A stretch of 6,830 nt of DNA from Desulfobacteraceae bacterium UBA5852 (GTDB lineage: Bacteria; Desulfobacterota; Desulfobacteria; Desulfobacterales; UBA5852): positions 34,317 through 41,146 of the forward strand of contig DJGG01000166.1 of the NCBI GenBank assembly GCA_002432195.1, written 5' to 3'. Position 1 is the stretch's first letter, and every line of letters begins with the position of its first letter. Below are positions 1 through 4,470 of the stretch, piece after piece. The notes below the pieces were generated by a model. The model was not told the origin of the DNA. It ran no database searches and saw nothing but the letters and a program-made list of their open reading frames with translations. The position numbers were made by a program, and so were the translations under genes.

Positions 1-1
1 C

Positions 2-742
2 GGGGGGCGCGGCCTGGCCGTGCGCATCAACGGCCTGGACACGGCCTTCGGGTACCGGGACCTTCTGGAAGTGGCCGAGGCGGTCGGCGGGCGCCTGGAC
101 ACCGTGGTGGTGCCCAAGGTGGAGCACGAAGGGGACGTGTACGCCGTGGACCGAATGCTCTCCGGGGTGGAGAAGGCCCTGGGGCGGGAGGCGCCGGTGG
201 GCATCGAGGCCTCCATCGAGAGCGCCCGGGGGCTGGAGCGGGTGGCGGCCATCGCCGGGGCCAGCCCCCGTTTGCGCAGCCTGGTCTTCGGGGTGGCCGA
301 CTACGCCGCCTCGGTGGGGGCGCGCCTGGTGAGCCTCTCGGGGCACGGGGAAAACGAGGAGGCGGTCTACCCCGGCCACCGCTGGCATTTCGCCCTCTCC
401 CGGGTGGTGATGGCCGCCAAGGCGCGGGGGCTGGCCGCCATCGACGCTCCCTATGGGCATTTCCGCGACCTGGAGGGCCTGGCCCGGGCGGCGGGTCTGG
501 CCGCCGCATTGGGATGTGACGGCAAGTGGGCCATCCACCCGGACCAGCTCGAGACCATCAACCGCACGTTTTCGCCCTCGACGGAAGACATCGCCCGTGC
601 CCGGCGGATCCTGGAGGCCGACGCCGCCGCCCGGGCGGCGGGCCGGGGGGCGGTGGCCGTGGACGGCCGCATGGTCGATCAGGCCACGGTGAACCTGGCC
701 CGCAAGCTCTGGGAGCAGGCCGCGCGGCTGGGGCTCTGCTGA
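2..742 (+). CDS. mcl: Malyl-CoA lyase (L-malyl-CoA/beta-methylmalyl-CoA lyase type), 5'-truncated by the window edge
   Basis: This enzyme reversibly cleaves L-malyl-CoA to acetyl-CoA and glyoxylate; many relatives also act on beta-methylmalyl-CoA (propionyl-CoA plus glyoxylate). It is cytoplasmic and Mg-dependent. The frame is open to the left edge, and the residues before the GTG at 20 (GGRGLA) run straight into the family motif VRINGLDT, so that GTG is an internal valine and not a start. About 75 N-terminal residues are missing if the usual ~318-aa length holds. Numbering from V20 as residue 1: PKVEHEGDVYAVD at 32-44; IES with the Mg-ligand Glu67; FGVADYAAS with Mg-ligand Asp94, the same 27-residue spacing I recall for Glu141/Asp168 of the Rhodobacter enzyme; IDAPYGHFRD at 141-150; GCDGKWAIHP at 165-174; and a C-terminal DGRMVD (215-220) that should supply the catalytic Asp. 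IDAPYG and GKWAIHP favour malyl-CoA lyase over citrate or citramalyl-CoA lyase. It is separated from the next gene by 372 bp with a new promoter, so it is probably a different transcription unit. Confidence 0.9.
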   Translation, partial: GGRGLAVRINGLDTAFGYRDLLEVAEAVGGRLDTVVVPKVEHEGDVYAVDRMLSGVEKALGREAPVGIEASIESARGLERVAAIAGASPRLRSLVFGVADYAASVGARLVSLSGHGENEEAVYPGHRWHFALSRVVMAAKARGLAAIDAPYGHFRDLEGLARAAGLAAALGCDGKWAIHPDQLETINRTFSPSTEDIARARRILEADAAARAAGRGAVAVDGRMVDQATVNLARKLWEQAARLGLC

Positions 743-764
743 CCATCGCCGGTCCGCCACTCCT

Positions 765-790
765 CTCCGCCGCCGGCCAGCGCCGCGGAG
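765..790 (+). terminator. Weak hairpin after mcl, possible terminator
   Basis: A 6-bp perfect GC-rich stem (765-770 with 785-790) surrounds a 14-nt loop starting 22 nt after the mcl stop codon. There is no U-tract after it, so it does not meet the usual intrinsic terminator pattern. Rho-dependent termination or simple chance are equally possible. Confidence 0.2.
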
Positions 791-905
791 ACGTTGAGCG
801 CCCGGGCCGGGCAGAGGCAGGGCCTGGTGGACCGGTTGGTACGCCTGGTGGAGGGGCGTGCGGCCGGTGCCCGGAGGCGGCGCTGCTGCCGCCAGGGACC
901 CCGAT

Positions 906-925
906 TGCCATGGCGATGCATGGCA
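906..925. repeat. Perfect 7+7 bp inverted repeat, candidate operator or hairpin
   Basis: TGCCATG (906-912) and CATGGCA (919-925) are exact inverted copies separated by 6 bp (GCGATG). Smaller palindromes, GCCATGGC at 907-914 and ATGCAT at 916-921, are nested in it. It lies in the lower-GC part of the intergenic region, centred about 115 bp upstream of the predicted transcription start. This fits a dimeric regulator site acting from a distance, or a stem-loop at the 3' end of the mcl transcript. No regulator gene is visible in the window, so no factor can be assigned. Confidence 0.4.
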
Positions 926-994
926 TCTTGTGAATTCTCCAGCGGTTGTGTAAGAAGCCGGGAAGATTTTCCCCCGGCGGAATCCCGCCTTGCC

Positions 995-1023
995 TTGACA
1001 GATCCGGGGGGCGGCGCCACAAT
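995..1023 (+). promoter_or_regulatory. Sigma-70-type promoter for the cupin-hpr-antiporter unit
   Basis: A perfect -35 hexamer TTGACA (995-1000) is followed by a 17-bp spacer and a -10 hexamer CACAAT (1018-1023; four of six consensus positions, with the key A2, A5 and T6 present). In such GC-rich DNA this combination with optimal spacing is unlikely by chance, and it sits in a non-coding region upstream of a gene in the same direction. Transcription would start near 1030, giving an untranslated leader of about 84 nt. The -35 is ideal and the spacer very GC-rich, so an additional regulator could act on the step of promoter opening (inference). Confidence 0.65.
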
Positions 1024-1029
1024 TTCCGG

Positions 1030-1114
1030 CATCGGATCCAGCCATCGACCGCTTCCGGGCGCCCGGGGAAAACCGCGCCGGGGTTCCCGGAGCGGCGCAC
1101 ACGAGGAGGCGCGC
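1030..1114 (+). other. Structured 5' leader of the cupin mRNA
   Basis: The predicted untranslated leader contains a 12-bp perfect palindrome CCGGGCGCCCGG at 1055-1066. The 3' half of that palindrome, with the next bases (1063-1070), can instead pair with TTCCCGG at 1084-1090. CGCGCC at 1074-1079 can pair with GGCGCG at 1108-1113, which overlaps the end of the Shine-Dalgarno region. These pairings partly exclude each other, which could allow translational or attenuation control. In DNA this rich in G and C such pairings arise easily by chance, and I recognise no riboswitch class. Confidence 0.25.
1104..1109 (+). promoter_or_regulatory. Shine-Dalgarno site that sets the cupin start
   Basis: AGGAGG, a perfect anti-16S match, lies 5 nt before the ATG at 1115. 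It decides the start, because the reading frame stays open upstream for another 107 codons without protein-like content. Confidence 0.8.
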
Positions 1115-1432
1115 ATGAAGATCACCAACCTCTACACCGCCGCCGGCTTCGGCGATGTCAGCCACAAGAGCCTGCTGGTGCACGACTCCCCCTATTTCAA
1201 GGTCCTCAATTTCAACTTCCGCCCCGGCCAGGGGCTGCCGGTGCACAGCCACGACCTCGAGGGGCAGGTGAGCATCGTGGTGCTGGAAGGCGAGGGGGAG
1301 TTCCGCGCCCGGGACGACGCCCGCCTGCCGGCCCGCAAGGGGGACGTGCTGGTGTGCGACATCGCCGAGCCCCACGGGGTCATCGCCACCTCGGAGATGC
1401 GCGTGCTGGTGACCATCGCACCCCCCATCTGA
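1115..1432 (+). CDS. Small single-domain cupin protein, function unknown
   Basis: A 105-aa protein of the Cupin_2 type, a small beta-barrel that usually binds one divalent metal. Cupin motif 1 runs from Pro37-Gly38 through HSH (His44, His46) to VLEGEGEF (56-63). Motif 2 is KGDVLVCDIAEPHGV (75-89), with His87 as the third histidine ligand. If the VLEG strand is used as the anchor, Gln51 occupies the position of the usual metal-binding Glu, although Glu49 is near enough to serve; the site is therefore 3-His plus Gln or Glu. There is no signal peptide or membrane segment, so it is cytoplasmic. It is the first gene behind the promoter at 995-1023 and lies 52 bp before the hydroxypyruvate reductase gene. 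Small cupins may be dioxygenases, isomerases, lyases or ligand sensors, and nothing here selects among these. A role in handling a glyoxylate- or hydroxypyruvate-related metabolite is inference from context only. Confidence 0.88.
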   Translation: MKITNLYTAAGFGDVSHKSLLVHDSPYFKVLNFNFRPGQGLPVHSHDLEGQVSIVVLEGEGEFRARDDARLPARKGDVLVCDIAEPHGVIATSEMRVLVTIAPPI

Positions 1433-1484
1433 CCGCCCGGAGGGAGTTGCACCCGCGCGCGGCGCCCAGCCCCAGGAGACCCTC

Positions 1485-2627
1485 ATGCCCACCACCGATT
1501 GGCGGATGCACAACCCGGCCGGGAGCCGGCGGGTGATCGTCACCAAGGAACTGCCCGGAAGGCGTTGGCTGGAGATCCTGGCGGCGGCCGACTGCCGCGT
1601 GGAGATCTGCCCCTCCCTGGAGGTGCTCACGGCCGCGGAGATCCGCGCCGCCCTGGGCACCCGGTGCGACGGAGCCATCGGCCAGCTCACCGAGGCCTGG
1701 GGGGCGGAGCTCTTCGGGGCCCTCCAGGCCGCGGGGGGCAAGGTCTACAGCAACTACGCCGTGGGGTTCAACAACGTGGACCTCGGCGCGGCCACCGCCT
1801 GCGGCATCCCCGTGGGCAACACCCCGGGGGTGCTCACCGAGACCACGGCGGAGATGGCCGTGGCCCTCACCTTCGCCGCCGCCCGCAGGCTGGGGGAGGC
1901 CGAGCGCTTCCTGCGGGCCGGCCGTTACCGGGGCTGGCTGCCGACCCTCTTCATGGGGGAGCTGCTGCGGGGCGGGACCGTGGGCATCATCGGTGCGGGA
2001 CGCATCGGGGAGGCTTACGCCCGCATGATGGCGGAGGGCCACCGCATGCACGTGGTCTACGCCGACCTCCGCCCCAACCCGGGCCTGGAGCAACACATCG
2101 CCGCCTACGGGGCGTTCCTGGCCTCCCGGGGCCTGCCCCCCGTCACCTGCCGCCGCGCGGAGACGGTGGAGGAACTGCTGGCGGCGGCGGACTGCGTCAG
2201 CATCCACACCCTCCTGGACGCCACCACCCACCGCCTCATCGACGCCCGGCGCCTGGCCCTCATGAAACCCAACGCCGTGCTGGTGAACACCAGCCGCGGC
2301 CCGGTGATCCACGAGGCCGACCTGGTGGCCCACTGCCGCACCCACCCCGAATTCCGGGCGGGTCTCGACGTCTTCGAGGACGAACCGGCCCTCGCCCCCG
2401 GGCTGGCGGACCTGGAGAACGTGGTCATCGTCCCCCACATCGCCTCGGCCACCGGCTGGACCCGCCGGGGGATGGCCGACCTCGCGGCGGCCAACGTGGC
2501 CGGGATCCTGCGGGGATTGCCCGTCTGGAACCGTCCGGATGTGACGCCCTTCCTGGAGGGGCCCCCGCCCGCCGCCACCCCCAGCATCGTGAACGCCGGG
2601 GAGCTGGGGCTGACCCCAATGGCCTGA
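1485..2627 (+). CDS. hpr: NADH-dependent hydroxypyruvate/glyoxylate reductase, plant-peroxisomal HPR1-like
   Basis: A D-isomer-specific 2-hydroxyacid dehydrogenase of 380 aa that should reduce hydroxypyruvate to D-glycerate and, less well, glyoxylate to glycolate. The start is ATG with AGGAGA 5 nt upstream. The substrate-binding lobe carries IGQLTE (65-70), SNYAVGFNNVD (89-99) and NTPGVLTETTAE (112-123). The Rossmann signature GAGRIG is at 170-175, and Asp194 at the end of the second strand (VVYAD) predicts NADH rather than NADPH. The catalytic triad is Arg271 (NTSRGPVI), Glu300 (DVFEDEP) and His318 (VPHIAS), with the 29- and 18-residue spacings of glycerate dehydrogenase. From memory, the whole chain tracks plant peroxisomal HPR1 (~386 aa), including EGWLP-type and YARMM segments and the terminal SIVN...LGL motif, where the plant protein adds a peroxisomal SKL tail and this one ends in TPMA. 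It is probably co-transcribed with the cupin and antiporter. An alternative is broader-specificity glyoxylate reductase. Confidence 0.92.
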   Translation: MPTTDWRMHNPAGSRRVIVTKELPGRRWLEILAAADCRVEICPSLEVLTAAEIRAALGTRCDGAIGQLTEAWGAELFGALQAAGGKVYSNYAVGFNNVDLGAATACGIPVGNTPGVLTETTAEMAVALTFAAARRLGEAERFLRAGRYRGWLPTLFMGELLRGGTVGIIGAGRIGEAYARMMAEGHRMHVVYADLRPNPGLEQHIAAYGAFLASRGLPPVTCRRAETVEELLAAADCVSIHTLLDATTHRLIDARRLALMKPNAVLVNTSRGPVIHEADLVAHCRTHPEFRAGLDVFEDEPALAPGLADLENVVIVPHIASATGWTRRGMADLAAANVAGILRGLPVWNRPDVTPFLEGPPPAATPSIVNAGELGLTPMA

Positions 2628-2651
2628 GCCGCCGGTGGAAAGGAGCGTCGC

Positions 2652-4460
2652 GTGAAACGTTTCGGTAACCGGACCCCTTGGGTTCTGGTGTTGGCCCTGG
2701 CCGCGCTGGCGGCCACGGGGGCATTTGCCTGGGCCGGCGGCGGGGGGGAATTCCCCCGGGACCTCTACAGCTACACTCCCCCGGCGGCGCCGGGGGTCCT
2801 CGCTGTGCTCGCGTCCCGGGTGCGCGCGGAACCGTTCAACCTGGCGGCCAGTCTGATCTTCCTGGCCGCCATCGTGCACACCTTCCTGGCCGGCCGCTTC
2901 CTGACCACGGCCCACCGCTGGGAAAAGGCCCACGAAGCGCGCAAGGCCCGGGGGGAGGTCCCGCGGCACTCGGTCTCCCACGGGGCCGAGCTGTTCCACT
3001 TCCTGGGGGAGATCGAGGTGGTTTTCGGCCTGTGGGCCGTGGCCCTGGTGGCGGCCATCGTGCTCTGGTTCGACTGGCCCACCACCGTGGGCTACATCAC
3101 CCGGAAGGTGAACTTCACCGAGGCCCTCTTCGTGGTGGTGATCATGACCCTGGCCTCCACCCGTCCGATCCTGAAGCTCGCGGAGACCAGCCTGCAGAAG
3201 ATCGCCACGCTGCTGGGGGGCAGCCTGGCCGCCTGGTGGCTCACCATCCTGACCCTGACCCCCCTGCTGGGCTCCTTCATCACGGAGCCGGCCGCCATGA
3301 CCATCGCGGCCCTGCTCTTGGGGCAGCGCTTCTACCCCCTGGAACCCACCCGGCGGTTCAAGTACGCCACCCTGGGCCTGCTGTTCGTCAACATCTCGGT
3401 GGGCGGGACCCTGACCCACTTCGCCGCCCCCCCGGTGCTGATGGTGGCCGGACCCTGGCAATGGGACACGGCCTTCATGCTGGCGCAGTTCGGCTGGAAG
3501 GCCGTCGTGGGGATCCTGCTGGCCAACGGTCTCACGTGGCTCATGTTTCGACGGGAGCTGGCCACCCTGCAGGAGACCTTCGCCGTGCAGGCTCTCAAGG
3601 GGGAGATCCAGGCCCGCTTCCTGGAACGGGAGAAGGTGGAAGCCCAGCTGGACCGGATGCTGGACCAGGTGGACGAGGAACTCCACTTCCGGGAGGTGGT
3701 GCAGGAGAAGATGCGGGCGGTCGTCGACGCGGTGCGGCGACGCCTGGAAGCGCGCTACCTGGAGAGCATCGACGGCCAGGGGATCGATCCGGAGCTCGCC
3801 CGGCGGGCTTTCCAGGGCCGATTCGAGGAGATCGTGCGCTACCGGCTGCGGCGCCACCTGCCCGCCCTGCTGCCGTCGCAGGAGCGCGCCCCGTTCCTGG
3901 ACCCGGACTGGGACCGGCGCGAAGACCCGGTGCCGGCCTGGGTCACCCTGGCCCACCTGCTCTTCATGGTCTGGACCATCGTCAACGTCCACCACCCGGA
4001 GATTTTCGTCCCCGGGCTCCTCTTCTTCCTGGGCTTCGCCCAGGTCACGGCCCCCTTCCAGAACCGCATCGACCTCAAGCCGCCCCTGCTGGTGGGCTTT
4101 TTCCTGGGCGGGCTGGTGATCCACGGCGGGCTCCAGGGCTGGTGGATCCAACCGGTGCTGGAGAGCCTCTCCGCCGCGCCCCTGATGCTGGGGGCCACGG
4201 TGCTCACGGCCTTCAACGACAACGCCGCCATCACCTACCTGAGCACCCTGGTGCCGGGTTTCACGGACCCCCTCAAGTATGCCGTGGTGGCCGGGGCCGT
4301 AGCCGGCGGCGGCCTGACGGTGATCGCCAACGCCCCCAACCCGGCCGGCCTGGCGATTCTGCGGGAGCATTTCGCGGACGGATTCTCCCCCCTGGGCCTG
4401 CTCATGGGCGCCCTTCTGCCCACCGCCATCCTGTGGCTGGTGTTCTACTTCGCGGGCTGA
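2652..4460 (+). CDS. Putative Na+/H+ antiporter (ion-transporter superfamily), with a large cytoplasmic insert
   Basis: A 602-aa polytopic inner-membrane protein matching my recollection of the 'putative Na+/H+ antiporter' family (Pfam PF07399), related to NhaD- and DASS-type carriers. The GTG start has AGGAG 6 nt upstream. Residues 1-26 look like a signal peptide (basic start, long Leu/Ala core, AFA site). Hydrophobic segments follow at about 64-82, 118-140, 156-170, 188-224 (with a re-entrant element), 240-264 and 272-299, and after a charged stretch at about 427-447, 450-469, 477-497, 506-528, 541-565 and 578-601. SFITEPAAMT (209-217 region) and TAFNDNAAIT (519-528) are paired half-repeats, each followed by a GG.LT motif (GGTLTHFAAPP at 251-261; GGGLTVIANAPNP at 552-564). 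This is the two-repeat, hairpin-tip design of this superfamily. Residues about 300-426 form a Glu/Arg-rich, probably helical, cytoplasmic domain between the halves. The transported ion is unproven; an organic acid carrier is the main alternative. It is the last gene of the unit, 24 bp after hpr. Confidence 0.82.
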   Translation: MKRFGNRTPWVLVLALAALAATGAFAWAGGGGEFPRDLYSYTPPAAPGVLAVLASRVRAEPFNLAASLIFLAAIVHTFLAGRFLTTAHRWEKAHEARKARGEVPRHSVSHGAELFHFLGEIEVVFGLWAVALVAAIVLWFDWPTTVGYITRKVNFTEALFVVVIMTLASTRPILKLAETSLQKIATLLGGSLAAWWLTILTLTPLLGSFITEPAAMTIAALLLGQRFYPLEPTRRFKYATLGLLFVNISVGGTLTHFAAPPVLMVAGPWQWDTAFMLAQFGWKAVVGILLANGLTWLMFRRELATLQETFAVQALKGEIQARFLEREKVEAQLDRMLDQVDEELHFREVVQEKMRAVVDAVRRRLEARYLESIDGQGIDPELARRAFQGRFEEIVRYRLRRHLPALLPSQERAPFLDPDWDRREDPVPAWVTLAHLLFMVWTIVNVHHPEIFVPGLLFFLGFAQVTAPFQNRIDLKPPLLVGFFLGGLVIHGGLQGWWIQPVLESLSAAPLMLGATVLTAFNDNAAITYLSTLVPGFTDPLKYAVVAGAVAGGGLTVIANAPNPAGLAILREHFADGFSPLGLLMGALLPTAILWLVFYFAG

Positions 4461-4470
4461 CCTCGCGGCA

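Larger units (their letters stand above)
743..1114. other. Non-coding region between mcl and the cupin operon
   Basis: This 372-bp stretch holds no gene I can support. The frame upstream of the cupin stays open back to a TTG at 794, but its translation is Arg/Gly/Pro-rich, has no family motif, and is crossed by the promoter and leader. The mcl-proximal part holds two GC-rich hairpins without a T-run: CTCCGC at 765-770 pairing with GCGGAG at 785-790, and GGCGGC at 876-881 pairing with GCCGCC at 888-893. Either could help end mcl transcription, but neither is a classical intrinsic terminator. From about 901 to 975 the GC content drops visibly, as is common in promoter regions. A short stem, GGCGG (976-980) with CCGCC (985-989), lies just upstream of the -35 box. 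Confidence 0.7.

Noticed and set aside
20..22. GTG at 20 as the start of the lyase
   Set aside because: The frame is open to the window edge. The valine belongs to the conserved VRINGLDT motif well inside the family alignment, and no ribosome binding site precedes it.
794..1114. N-terminal extension of the cupin from a TTG at 794
   Set aside because: The extension is not protein-like and is crossed by the promoter and leader, and a perfect Shine-Dalgarno site precedes the ATG at 1115.
558..1128. Overlapping minus-strand open frames across the intergenic region
   Set aside because: They have Arg/Pro/Ala-rich low-complexity translations and no motif, and they partly overlap mcl antisense.
1380..4370. 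Very long open frame (996 codons) on the minus strand
   Set aside because: It lies antisense to hpr and the antiporter gene. Its translation is Gly/Gln/His/Pro-rich and low-complexity, with no domain. It arises because GC-rich third positions remove stop codons on the opposite strand.
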